Source: Acidobacteriota bacterium
GTDB taxonomy: Bacteria; Acidobacteriota; Terriglobia; Terriglobales; Acidobacteriaceae
Length of the DNA stretch: 64,000 bases
Direction of reading: 5' to 3'
Assembly (NCBI GenBank): GCA_018268895.1
Contig: JAFDVP010000001.1
Coordinates: forward strand, 1,054,001-1,118,000
Shown: in pieces, positions 28,033-36,617 of the stretch
How the letters are laid out: every line of letters starts with the position of its first letter
How positions within the stretch are numbered: position 1 is the stretch's first letter
Program-made: the position numbers and the translations under genes
The notes under the pieces: generated by a model
Database searches by the model: none
Told to the model about the DNA's origin: nothing
What the model saw: only the letters and a program-made list of their open reading frames with translations

Positions 28033-29664
28033 CTACTGTGCTCCTTTCGTCGCTGAGGGTGCTGTCGTCATGTTGGTGTGATCGGGGTGTGAGGATGCAG
28101 CCTCGAAGTTTACCGTGGCACCCTGAGTATGATTGACCGTCTCGGCGATTCGAGTTCCGGCGGTATTGATGGCCTTCATGAAGACCGGAGAAGCGATGCC
28201 CATAAAGAGAAAGAGCGCGATGAGCGGCCAGAGTGCCAGATGTTCACGGGCGTTGAGGTCTGGCGCGGTGATGGTTTCGGAGCGCGGGCCGAGCTCGCCG
28301 TAGAAGACCTTCTGGATCATCCAGAGCATGTAGGAGGCGGTGAGGATGACTCCGGTGGTTGCGAGCGTGGTCCAGCCGATGTGGTGCGCGATGGTGGACT
28401 GCATGGTTCCGGAGAAGACGAGGAACTCGCCGACGAAGCCGTTGAGCATGGGCAGGCCGGTGACGGAGAGCGCTGTGAGCACGAACATCGTCACGATCCA
28501 GGGGAGGTTAGCGGCTAGTCCGCCGTACTCGCGCATGTCGTAGGTGCGGTAACGCTCGTAGAGCAGGCCGAGGAGCATGAAAAGGGCTGCCCCGCCGATG
28601 CTTTCGTTGAGGGTCTGGTAGATGCCGCCGTCGATGCCGGAGACGGTAAAGGCGAAGATGCCGAGGACGACGACAGAGACGTGGCCGAGGGTTCCAAAGG
28701 CAGCGAGGCGCTTGAGGTCCTTCTGGACGAGGGCGAGCAGCGCGCCGTAGACGATGCCGATGGCTCCTAGTGCGAGCATGAGCGGGGCGATGCGGTGCGA
28801 CTGTCCGGGGAAGATGCCGAAGGAGAATCGCAGGATGGAATAGAGGCCGAGCTTTCCGGCGATGACCATGACCGCTGCGGTGGGAGCTTCGGAGACGGCG
28901 TCGGCGAGCCATCCGTGCAGAGGGAAGACGGGAACCTTGACGGCGAAGGCAGCGAGGAAGGCCAGCGAGGCGAGCCAGAGCGCGGTGGTATTGCCCGAGA
29001 TGTTGTGCGTGGCGGCGAGAGCGGCCAGTTGCGGGTAGTCGAAAGTGCCGGTGCGGGTGTAGAGCCAGAGCATCGCGACCAGCAGCATTGCTGACGGGAT
29101 AAACGTGTAGAGGAAGAACTTGATGGCGGCGCGGCGGCGGTTCTCGGTGCGGCCGAAGGTGGCGATCAACAGCGCCATGGGGACGAGGGAGAGCTCCCAG
29201 AAGGCGTAGTAGAGGAAGAGGTCGAGCGAGACGAAGATGCCGAGCATCGCGACCTGCTGGAGCAGGAAGAGAACGTAGAAGAGGCGGCGGCGGTTGTCGA
29301 TGGCGCGCCAGGAGATAAGGACGCCCAAGGGAGCAAGGAGTCCGGTGAGGACGACGAACCACATGGAGAGGCCATCGACGCCTACGTGGTATCGGATAGC
29401 GGGAGAGGTGATCCAGGAGAGGTTCTGCTCGAAGAGGTAGCCAATGGCGTGTGGATGGTAGGGTTGGCCAAGGATGCACTCATCCATGGCGATGCGTGGG
29501 TGATAGTGGAAGGGAAGATGAAGCGTAAAGAGGAAGGTCAGCAGGGTGACAGCGAGGGCAGCCCACTGCTGGAGCTTGTCGCGGTCGGGCAACAGTGCGA
29601 GGACGATGGCCCCGGCGAGCGGGGTGAAGGTGATGATCGTCAGGATGTTGTGGTCGATGTTCAT
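28033..29664 (-). CDS. nuoM: NADH-quinone oxidoreductase subunit M
   Basis: This 543-residue subunit has the antiporter fold with essential Glu in the block around ALFLYYAFWELSLVP and the broken-helix segment AFAVKVPVFPLHGWLADAVS (about 243-262), then EAPTAAVMVIAGKLGLYSI. LGTLGHVSVVVLGIF and the later TALSVTGLPMLNGFVGEF agree with NuoM. It is slightly longer than usual, with a tail after the last helix that ends in TTAPSATKGAQ. It follows nuoL after 50 bases, which contain a short R1 repeat, and abuts nuoN. Confidence 0.96.
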   Translation of the reverse strand: MNIDHNILTIITFTPLAGAIVLALLPDRDKLQQWAALAVTLLTFLFTLHLPFHYHPRIAMDECILGQPYHPHAIGYLFEQNLSWITSPAIRYHVGVDGLSMWFVVLTGLLAPLGVLISWRAIDNRRRLFYVLFLLQQVAMLGIFVSLDLFLYYAFWELSLVPMALLIATFGRTENRRRAAIKFFLYTFIPSAMLLVAMLWLYTRTGTFDYPQLAALAATHNISGNTTALWLASLAFLAAFAVKVPVFPLHGWLADAVSEAPTAAVMVIAGKLGLYSILRFSFGIFPGQSHRIAPLMLALGAIGIVYGALLALVQKDLKRLAAFGTLGHVSVVVLGIFAFTVSGIDGGIYQTLNESIGGAALFMLLGLLYERYRTYDMREYGGLAANLPWIVTMFVLTALSVTGLPMLNGFVGEFLVFSGTMQSTIAHHIGWTTLATTGVILTASYMLWMIQKVFYGELGPRSETITAPDLNAREHLALWPLIALFLFMGIASPVFMKAINTAGTRIAETVNHTQGATVNFEAASSHPDHTNMTTAPSATKGAQ

Positions 29665-29686
29665 CAGTACCCTTTATTGCAAAAAA

Positions 29687-29707
29687 GCAGATCCCTGCGG
29701 GATGACA
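29687..29707. repeat. Short R1 repeat between nuoL and nuoM
   Basis: A minimal copy reads GCAGATCCCTGCGGGATGACA. It keeps the start and end words of R1 without the central palindrome, though CCCTGCGGG is itself a small inverted repeat. Confidence 0.65.
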
Positions 29708-29714
29708 GTCAAAA

Positions 29715-31685
29715 TTAGTGCAGCCAGATGGAACGGCCGAAGATCATGACGGCAATGACGGCGGCGGCCCCGAGTGCGAGCCAACCGGCGTAGGAGCGGA
29801 TGTTGCCGGACTGAATGCGGCGGGCCAGTGAGCCGAGGCCGCGAGCGGATGCTCCTGCTGCGTAGCCGGAGCCGTTGACGACGCCGCCGTCGAAGAGCGT
29901 ACCGAGGATGAGTCGCGAGAACATGAGCAGCGGCGTAACGATGAGCGCCTGGTAGATCTCATCGATGTAGAACTTGTTTTCGACGAGGCGGTAGAGGGCA
30001 GGGAACTTCGCGGCGTAGCTGGCGGCGGTGAGGGGCTTCTTGTAATAGAGGACGTAGGCGATGAAGAGGCCAAGGAGCGCTACAAGAACGGAGACGGCGG
30101 CGAGGCCGAGTTCGAGGCCGTGGGAGACGGTTTCGGCTGCTGCGGCGCCATTGGAGAAGACGGGGGCGAGAAATTCTCCGATCTCGTCGTGGCCGCCGAG
30201 TGCGTGCGGGACGCCTACCCAGCCTCCGATGATGGAGAGGAGGGCGAGGACCATAAGGGGGAGCGTCATGACCAACGGGGACTCGTGGACGCCGTGGCCG
30301 TGGTCGCCGTGGGCGGCATCGTGGTGTTCTTCGAAGCGCTCTTCACCGAAGAAGGTCTTGAACCAGAGCCGGAACATATAGAAGGAGGTCATGCCGGCGG
30401 TGATGAGTCCGACGAGCCAGAGGAGCTTTCCGAGTGGGTTGGGGCTGGTGAAGGCCTGGAAGAGTATCTCGTCTTTTGAGAAGAATCCTGCGAGTGGGGG
30501 GATTCCGGCGATGGCGAAGACGCCCATCGTCATGATCCAGAAGGTGATGGGAATGCGTTTGCGGAGGCCGCCCATTTTGCGCATGTCCTGCTCTCCGGAG
30601 AGGGCGTGGATGACGGAACCGGCGGCGAGGAAGAGGAGCGCCTTGAAGAAGGCGTGGGTGAGGAGGTGGAAGATGCCGGCGGTATAGGCTCCGACTCCGC
30701 AGGCGAGGAACATGTAGCCGAGCTGAGAGACGGTGGAGTAGGCGAGGACGCGCTTGATGTCGTGCTGCACCATACCGATGCACGCGGCGAAGATGGCGGT
30801 GGCGGCTCCGATGACTGCAACGACGCCGAGGGCCAGCGGGCAGTGGTCGAAGAGGACGTGGCAGCGGGCGACCATGTAGATGCCTGCCGTGACCATGGTG
30901 GCGGCGTGGATGAGAGCCGAGACCGGAGTGGGGCCTTCCATGGCGTCCGGTAGCCAGACGTAGAGCGGGATCTGCGCGGATTTGCCGGTGGCTCCGAGGA
31001 CGAGGAGGAGGGTGATCGCGGTATAGATGCCGCAGGTTGTGGGGTCGGCGGCAACGGCGGTGAAGACGGTGGTGAAGTCGAGCGAACCGAAGTGCGCGAT
31101 GAGGAGGAACATCGCGAGGAGGAAGCCGAAGTCGCCGATGCGGTTGACGATGAAGGCCTTTTTGCCGGCGTTGGCGGCGGAGTCCTTCTTGAAGTAGAAG
31201 CCGATGAGCAGGTAGGAGGCGAGGCCGACGCCCTCCCATCCGACGAAGAGGAGGAGGAAGTTGGCGGAAAGGACCAGAACCAGCATGAAGAACATGAAGA
31301 GGTTCAGGTAGGCGAAGAAGCGCCAGTAGCCCTCTTCGTGCGCCATGTATCCGACCGAGTAGAGATGGATGAGAAAGCCGACGCAGGTGACGACGCCCAG
31401 CATGATGAGCGTGAGGTGGTCGACGGTGAAGGTGAAGTCGGCGTGGAAGCCGGAGATCTGGATCCAGGGGTTGCCGAAGAGGGTGAGGGTGGAGTGGATG
31501 GACTCAGGCGCTCCTGCGGCCTTCATCGAGAACCAGAGCCAGACCCAGAGGCAGGCGGAGGCGAAGGTCGGGATGAGCGCGACGGCGGAGACGAGCGGGC
31601 GCGGCAGGCGGCGGCCCAGGGTTCCGTTGATGAGGAATCCCGCGAAGGGAAGCAGCGGAATCAGCCATAGATAAGAGGCGGGCAT
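29715..31685 (-). CDS. nuoL: NADH-quinone oxidoreductase subunit L
   Basis: This 656-residue subunit forms the distal proton pump with a long lateral helix. Features: FLLLFVGWEGVGLASYLLIG near 145-165, GKSAQIPLYVWLPDAMEGPT near 215-235, STVSQLGYMFLACG near 310, and the C-terminal region with a His-rich loop (HHDAAHGDHGHGVHE) before the last helices. The His-rich stretch may bind metal but is often found in NuoL. The order after nuoK (24 bases) and before nuoM fits the normal operon. Confidence 0.96.
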   Translation of the reverse strand: MPASYLWLIPLLPFAGFLINGTLGRRLPRPLVSAVALIPTFASACLWVWLWFSMKAAGAPESIHSTLTLFGNPWIQISGFHADFTFTVDHLTLIMLGVVTCVGFLIHLYSVGYMAHEEGYWRFFAYLNLFMFFMLVLVLSANFLLLFVGWEGVGLASYLLIGFYFKKDSAANAGKKAFIVNRIGDFGFLLAMFLLIAHFGSLDFTTVFTAVAADPTTCGIYTAITLLLVLGATGKSAQIPLYVWLPDAMEGPTPVSALIHAATMVTAGIYMVARCHVLFDHCPLALGVVAVIGAATAIFAACIGMVQHDIKRVLAYSTVSQLGYMFLACGVGAYTAGIFHLLTHAFFKALLFLAAGSVIHALSGEQDMRKMGGLRKRIPITFWIMTMGVFAIAGIPPLAGFFSKDEILFQAFTSPNPLGKLLWLVGLITAGMTSFYMFRLWFKTFFGEERFEEHHDAAHGDHGHGVHESPLVMTLPLMVLALLSIIGGWVGVPHALGGHDEIGEFLAPVFSNGAAAAETVSHGLELGLAAVSVLVALLGLFIAYVLYYKKPLTAASYAAKFPALYRLVENKFYIDEIYQALIVTPLLMFSRLILGTLFDGGVVNGSGYAAGASARGLGSLARRIQSGNIRSYAGWLALGAAAVIAVMIFGRSIWLH

Positions 31686-31709
31686 CTCGAGTCTCGTGTC
31701 CTTTAGTCC

Positions 31710-32015
31710 TTAGTTCTTGAGCAGGTTGACCTGGTCGACGTTGAGGGTCTGGCGGGTGCGGAAGATGGCGATGATGATGGCCAGGCCGACGGCTGCCTCG
31801 GCTGCGGCGACGACCATGACAAAGAAGACGAAGATCTGTCCGGTGATCTGGTGCCGCATGTGCGCGAAGGCGACGAAGGTTAGGTTGACGGCGTTGAGCA
31901 TAAGCTCAATGGACATGAAGATGGTGATGATGTTGCGCTTGATGAGGAAGCTGGCGACGCCGATGGAGAAGAGTACGGCAGCAAGAACCAGGTAGTAAGA
32001 GATAGGCACGGTCAT
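31710..32015 (-). CDS. nuoK: NADH-quinone oxidoreductase subunit K
   Basis: This 101-residue, three-helix membrane subunit has the typical [15 protein letters not shown] (about 35-49) and the conserved Glu in [18 protein letters not shown]. Length and order are standard. ATG 32015 lies two bases after the stop of the small gene 32018-32116 (TAGCCATG), and GAGGAGAG within that gene's end acts as the ribosome site, so translation is probably coupled. Confidence 0.96.
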   Translation of the reverse strand: MTVPISYYLVLAAVLFSIGVASFLIKRNIITIFMSIELMLNAVNLTFVAFAHMRHQITGQIFVFFVMVVAAAEAAVGLAIIIAIFRTRQTLNVDQVNLLKN

Positions 32016-32017
32016 GG

Positions 32018-32116
32018 CTAGATATCTCTCCTCTGCTTCCGGGCCGCAAGGATACAGATGAAGGCCGCGATCAACGCAATAAAGATGGGCAGGAAGTGCT
32101 TCATGTCGATATGCAC
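32018..32116 (-). CDS. Single-helix microprotein between nuoJ and nuoK
   Basis: This 32-residue frame is easily missed. It starts at GTG 32116, whose bases overlap the nuoJ stop as TAGTG, with AAAGGAG five bases upstream. It ends two bases before the nuoK ATG. The peptide has a short polar start (HIDMKH), one hydrophobic helix ([18 protein letters not shown]), and a basic tail (RKQRRDI), so it should be a single-pass inner membrane protein with the C-terminus in the cytoplasm. An internal ATG at 32104 is possible. I know of no named complex I subunit of this form. Its role may be assembly or packing of the NuoJ/NuoK helices; that is inference. Confidence 0.7.
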   Translation of the reverse strand: MHIDMKHFLPIFIALIAAFICILAARKQRRDI

Positions 32117-32622
32117 TATTGCTCCTTTCGTGCGAGCACGACGGCTCCGAGGATAGCGACGAGGATGAGGATGCTGGTGGCCTCGAAGGGGAGCAGGAGG
32201 TCGCGGAAGAGAACGCTGCTGATCTCCGTGATGTTATTGACAGCGTGCGTGAGGTGGCTGGTGATGTCCGTTGAGCCGAAGGTCTTGCCGTTGGTGAGGA
32301 AGACGAAGCTGAGCAGGCAGAAGATGGCGGCCGCTCCGGGGAAGCCAGCGATGTAGGCGGCTCGGCTGCCGTGGGTGCGCTCTTCTTCGCCCGCGTTCAG
32401 GAGCATGACGACGAAGACGAAGAGGACCATGATGGCGCCGGAGTAGACGATGACCTGGGCGGCGGCGAGGAACTCAGCCCCGAGCGACCAGTAAAGGACT
32501 GCCAGCGACATCATGACGACGACGAGCGAGAGGGCCGAGTTGATGGGGTGCCGCTGCAGCAGGAAGTTGATGGCTCCGGCGACGGCGAGCAGACCAAAGA
32601 TGATGAAAAGTGCCAGTTGCAT
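32116..32622 (-). CDS. nuoJ: NADH-quinone oxidoreductase subunit J
   Basis: This 168-residue, five-helix membrane subunit has the conserved [20 protein letters not shown] (near 25-44) and the segment [29 protein letters not shown], typical of NuoJ. It forms part of the Q-proximal membrane module. It follows the unknown gene 32725-33138 by 102 bases, where nuoI would be expected, and overlaps the next microprotein gene by one base. Confidence 0.96.
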   Translation of the reverse strand: MQLALFIIFGLLAVAGAINFLLQRHPINSALSLVVVMMSLAVLYWSLGAEFLAAAQVIVYSGAIMVLFVFVVMLLNAGEEERTHGSRAAYIAGFPGAAAIFCLLSFVFLTNGKTFGSTDITSHLTHAVNNITEISSVLFRDLLLPFEATSILILVAILGAVVLARKEQ

Positions 32623-32724
32623 GATGCTCCGCGGATTCTTCTTATTGAATCGCTTGAATCATTTGAAACAGCTTAGATTTTGGTGGCTACCTATTGATTG
32701 TAAAGCAGGTAGCGTAAGGCTCAA

Positions 32725-33138
32725 TCAACTGTGAACAGCTACTTTCTCAAGAGTTGTCCAATTTCTCTGAATCAGTCGCGAAAGTTCGCGAAGATTGGTC
32801 CATGTTGAGGGTTGATGTTCAGGGGCTAGGGTTTGTAAGGCGAAATCTACGTCGTCCCATTTATCTGAATTTCTACTTGTAATGTCTGCTCTATACTCTC
32901 CGCGGAAGCGGAGTACTCGGAGCTTTATTTTGTCGGTTGCAAATTCCACCACCGCCGCATCGAAACCACTCGGATATCCCTCACCATGCGACAAGACTTT
33001 TCCCGCGTGATCGCGAATGATCCATTCAAAGGTTGATACCACCTCGGCGTCGAATCGTTCGCGGGAATTTGCGCCAAAAAGCCGAGCTCGAAGTCTGCCA
33101 AATGGCGTTTCGCTGCGGAGTGGACCAAGAGTCTGCAA
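32725..33138 (-). CDS. Unknown protein in the nuoI position
   Basis: This 137-residue soluble protein has no recognised domain. It has no CxxCxxC motif, so it is not NuoI, the eight-iron ferredoxin subunit normally coded between nuoH and nuoJ. Notable parts are FEWIIRDHAGKVLSHGEGYP near 38-57 and WDDVDFALQTLAPEHQP near 94. The start is TTG 33138, six bases after the nuoH stop, with AAGGT upstream. Base composition here and in the following 102-base gap is visibly richer in A and T than the flanking nuo genes, which suggests a later insertion. It could also be a fast-evolving lineage-specific gene. Confidence 0.6.
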   Translation of the reverse strand: MQTLGPLRSETPFGRLRARLFGANSRERFDAEVVSTFEWIIRDHAGKVLSHGEGYPSGFDAAVVEFATDKIKLRVLRFRGEYRADITSRNSDKWDDVDFALQTLAPEHQPSTWTNLRELSRLIQRNWTTLEKVAVHS

Positions 33139-33141
33139 TGT

Positions 33142-34203
33142 TCAGGACCTTAACGCGAGGACAAGCGAGGTGGCGAGAATGTTGAGGATGGCGACGGGAA
33201 GCAAAAACTTCCAGCCGAAGGACATCAGTTGGTCGTAACGGAAACGGGGAAGCGTGGCGCGTACCCATATATAGAGCAGCAAAAAAGCGAATACCTTGGC
33301 GACGAACCAGAGAACGGGGAAGATCGCCGAGAGGATGGGGCCGCCGAAGTCTGCCGGAAGCAGGTTGCCGAGGGGACTCGATGGGCCGCCGAAGAAGAGC
33401 AGCGTGGCGACGCAGGCGACGGTGATCATGTTGGCGTACTCGGCCATGAAGAACATGGCGAACTTCATGGAGGAGTACTCGGTGTGGTAGCCGGCGACGA
33501 GCTCGGATTCGGCCTCGGGCAGATCGAAGGGAGCGCGGTTGGTCTCGGCGTAGGCGGCCATCAGGTAGATGAAGAAGGCAACGATCTGGAAGCCGCCGAA
33601 GATGTTCCAGGAGAGGGCCCCATGGGCAGATTGGCTGTCGACGATATCGCGGAGGCGGAGGGAACCGGCGCGAAGGACGACGCCAACGAGCGACAGGCCG
33701 AGGGCGAGCTCGTAGCTGATGACCTGCGAGGTGGCGCGGAGGGAGCCGAGCAGTGCGAACTTATTGTTCGACGACCAGCCTGAGAGCGCGATGCCATAGA
33801 CGCCGATCGAGGTGATGCCGAGGATGACGAGGAGGCCGATGTTGATGTCGGAGATGGCGAACATATCGACACCGGCGATGTGGTTGACGGCACCGAAGGG
33901 CACGACGGCGATGGAGATGAGCGCGCAGGTTAGCGCGATGATGGGCGCGAGGATGAAGAGCGGGCGCTCGGCAGCCATGGGCATGAGGTCTTCTTTGAGG
34001 AAGAGCTTGATGCCGTCGGCAAGGGGCTGAAGCAGGCCGAAGGGGCCGACGCGGGAGGGACCCCAGCGGTTCTGCATGCGGCCCAGGACCTTGCGCTCGA
34101 GCAGAACGGTGTAAGCGACAGCCGTCAGCGTGATGACGAGCACGACGACGATCTTGAGGATCGAGAGCAGCAGGAATGTCTGAAAGTCGGTGAGGTGGCT
34201 CAC
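33142..34203 (-). CDS. nuoH: NADH-quinone oxidoreductase subunit H
   Basis: This 353-residue subunit links the membrane and peripheral arms and lines the quinone chamber. Motifs are ERKVLGRMQNRWGPSRVGPF near 36-55, LADGIKLFLKEDLMP near 61-75, the loop AYAETNRAPFDLPEAESELV, GYHTEYSSMKFAMFFMAEYA (about 215-255) and the C-terminal RYDQLMSFGWKFLLP. All conserved acidic residues I looked for are present. The ATG is preceded by an ordinary spacer after nuoG (29 bases). Confidence 0.97.
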   Translation of the reverse strand: MSHLTDFQTFLLLSILKIVVVLVITLTAVAYTVLLERKVLGRMQNRWGPSRVGPFGLLQPLADGIKLFLKEDLMPMAAERPLFILAPIIALTCALISIAVVPFGAVNHIAGVDMFAISDINIGLLVILGITSIGVYGIALSGWSSNNKFALLGSLRATSQVISYELALGLSLVGVVLRAGSLRLRDIVDSQSAHGALSWNIFGGFQIVAFFIYLMAAYAETNRAPFDLPEAESELVAGYHTEYSSMKFAMFFMAEYANMITVACVATLLFFGGPSSPLGNLLPADFGGPILSAIFPVLWFVAKVFAFLLLYIWVRATLPRFRYDQLMSFGWKFLLPVAILNILATSLVLALRS

Positions 34204-34232
34204 GGTTTTTTACTCTTACTCCTGTGTCAGTT

Positions 34233-36617
34233 TCATTCGGCTGCGGTGTGGATCTGGATCAGCGGCTCGTTAGCTTGGTAGCGCTGAACGTCGTTGAGTG
34301 CGGGCGAGAAGCGGCCCAGGGTTCCCGAGGTGAAGAGGCCGTCGCCGGAGGGAAGCACGAGATCGCGGCGGGCGGCGTTAGATGCGGTCGCGGCGGGTTC
34401 CAGGTGTTGATCGTTGCCACTGATCAGTTGCAGCCGGAGAAGGTTGTAGCCGGGGACGAGGCGCTGGATCTCGTCGAGGATAGCGAAGGGGTCGAAGGGC
34501 GAGAGCCTGGGCTCGAGGTTGTTGGCGGTGAGCCAGACGGCGTGGCGGTCGGCCTCGCCTGCCTGTGCGCCGCGGGACTGGCCCATGTCGGCGCGAACGC
34601 CCGGCGTGCTCTTGCCGAAGGGAACGAGAGCATGGATGTCGGTGCCCATCTTGTCGGCGACGCGGACAAGCAGCTCGAAGTCGGTACGGACGCCGGCGCG
34701 GTCGCCTGCCTTTTGGACGAGCTGGAGGTCGCCGTAGCTGTTGGTGACAGAGCCTGACTTCTCGTACAGGTTTGCGGCGGGGAAGATAACGTCAGCGAGC
34801 TGCGCGGTCTCGGTCATGAACATCTCGTGGACGACGACGAAGGTGTCCACGAGGGCGGCGGGGTCGACGTTGTAGCGCGAGATGGGGTTGGAGTTGACGA
34901 CGTAGAGAGCGGATAGCTCGCCTCGTCCGGCTGCTTCGAATATCTGGAGCATGTCGAGGCCAGCAGTCGTGGGCGCGTTCTGCTCGGCATAGGGGCCGGG
35001 ATTGGCGACTGGAACGTAGCCGGGGAGCATGTCGGGGAGAAGGCCCATGTCGGCCGCGCCGCGCGAGTTCGCGTAGTCGGAGAGCAGGGCGAACTTTGCG
35101 CCGGGGATGGTGAGGCCGAAGTCTATGAGGCGCTTGAGGTCTGCGCCGCGAAGCTCGGAGCCGATCAGGATGAGGAGCTTCTCTTCCGATTTGACGGCGT
35201 CGCGGAAGCTGCTCAGGGCGTTTGCGTCGGTGGCTGCGCTCGTGGCGGAGGCCGCGTCGCCAGCAAGGTAGGCGGCGAAAGCTCCGTAGCCGAAGGGAGC
35301 GAGGGGGAGGAAGGCCTTGGCCTGACGGCGCAGCTTGATCTCTTCGGTGTTGGCGACGTAGAGGCGCGCCTTGTTGAGACGAACGTCGGTGCGGAGGTTC
35401 CACGCGGTGCCGGGGGCCTGGTTCGTCGGGTCGCCGCCGACGATGAGGACGGCGGGGTAGGTCTGAGTGTCGCGCAGGGATGCAGTGCGGTTGGTCTGAC
35501 CGGAGAGTGCCTGGGCGAAGGTGACGTAGTCGGCGGTGCGGTGGTGGTCGATATTGTTGGTGCGGAGGACAGTGCGAGCGAACTTCTGGAGGAGGTAGGC
35601 CTCTTCGTTGGTGAGGCGGTTTCCGCCGATGACGCCGATGGAGCTGCCGCCCTTGCTGTCGCGCAGCTCATGTAGCTTCTTGCCAGCGTGGTGGAATGCT
35701 TCCTCCCAGGAGACTTCCTTGAGCTTGCCGTCGGGCTGACGAACGAGCGGTGAGGTGATGCGCTCGGGCTGGTTGGCGAAGTCGAAGGCGTAGCGGCCCT
35801 TGTTGCAGAGGAAGTCGCCGTTGATGCCGGACTTGTCGCGGTTGTCGCCGCGAACGATCTCGGCTCCGTCGGAGGTGGAGCGAACGCCAAGCGTGGTCTT
35901 GCAGCCGTCGCCGCAGTGGGTGCAGACGGTGGCAACGTGGTTCATCTCCCAGGGGCGGGTCTTGTAGCGGTAGGCTCCTGAGGTCAGCGCGCCGACGGGG
36001 CAGGCGTCGATGCACATGCCACACTGCTCGCAGTCGAGGTGGGCCAGGTGATCGGGCGACTGATGCGCGGGGATGTTGGGCGCAATCACAGCGGAAGATC
36101 CGCGGTTCTGGATGCCGAGGGCGAAGACGTCCATGCCTTCGCCGCACATGCGGACGCAGCGGTAGCAGAGGATGCAGCGCGGGCGGTCGAAGTAGACGAC
36201 CGGCGACCACTTCTGCTCTTCGCGGTGGTTCTTGGGTTCGGCGTAGAAGCTGTCGGCGGCGCCGTACTTGAAGGTCATGTCCTGCAACTCGCACTCGCCG
36301 CCGGCGTCGCAGACGGGACAGTCGAGCGGGTGGTTGCCGAGGAGGAGCTGTAGAGTGGCTTTGCGCGCCTGGGCGATCTCGGGGGATTCGGTGATGAAGA
36401 CCTGGCCCTCGGCGACCGTGGTCGTGCAGGCGGTTTGTAGCTTGGGAACCTTCTCCTGGCGGACGACGCACATGCGGCAGGCAGCCTGGAGGGAGAGCCC
36501 GGGGTAGTAGCAGAAGGCGGGGATCTCGATGCCGGCGGACTTGCAGGCGTCGATGAGCAGCGTACCCGCGGGGGCGGTGAGTTGTTTGCCGTCTACTGTG
36601 AACTTTACGTCTGGCAT
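34233..36617 (-). CDS. nuoG: NADH-quinone oxidoreductase subunit G
   Basis: This 794-residue subunit carries several Fe-S clusters. In order: a [2Fe-2S] ferredoxin domain (CYYPGLSLQAACRMCVV with a distal Cys), HHPLDCPVCDAGGECELQ near 96, RPRCILCYRCVRMCGEGMD near 146, DCEQCGMCIDACPVGALTSG near 195, and CTHCGDGCKTTLG near 232 for the N7-type site. A molybdopterin-oxidoreductase-like domain follows, without evidence of a cofactor. The stop of nuoF directly abuts the ATG (TAA-ATG). The C-terminal third is less conserved. Length is somewhat longer than short NuoG forms. Confidence 0.95.
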   Translation of the reverse strand: MPDVKFTVDGKQLTAPAGTLLIDACKSAGIEIPAFCYYPGLSLQAACRMCVVRQEKVPKLQTACTTTVAEGQVFITESPEIAQARKATLQLLLGNHPLDCPVCDAGGECELQDMTFKYGAADSFYAEPKNHREEQKWSPVVYFDRPRCILCYRCVRMCGEGMDVFALGIQNRGSSAVIAPNIPAHQSPDHLAHLDCEQCGMCIDACPVGALTSGAYRYKTRPWEMNHVATVCTHCGDGCKTTLGVRSTSDGAEIVRGDNRDKSGINGDFLCNKGRYAFDFANQPERITSPLVRQPDGKLKEVSWEEAFHHAGKKLHELRDSKGGSSIGVIGGNRLTNEEAYLLQKFARTVLRTNNIDHHRTADYVTFAQALSGQTNRTASLRDTQTYPAVLIVGGDPTNQAPGTAWNLRTDVRLNKARLYVANTEEIKLRRQAKAFLPLAPFGYGAFAAYLAGDAASATSAATDANALSSFRDAVKSEEKLLILIGSELRGADLKRLIDFGLTIPGAKFALLSDYANSRGAADMGLLPDMLPGYVPVANPGPYAEQNAPTTAGLDMLQIFEAAGRGELSALYVVNSNPISRYNVDPAALVDTFVVVHEMFMTETAQLADVIFPAANLYEKSGSVTNSYGDLQLVQKAGDRAGVRTDFELLVRVADKMGTDIHALVPFGKSTPGVRADMGQSRGAQAGEADRHAVWLTANNLEPRLSPFDPFAILDEIQRLVPGYNLLRLQLISGNDQHLEPAATASNAARRDLVLPSGDGLFTSGTLGRFSPALNDVQRYQANEPLIQIHTAAE

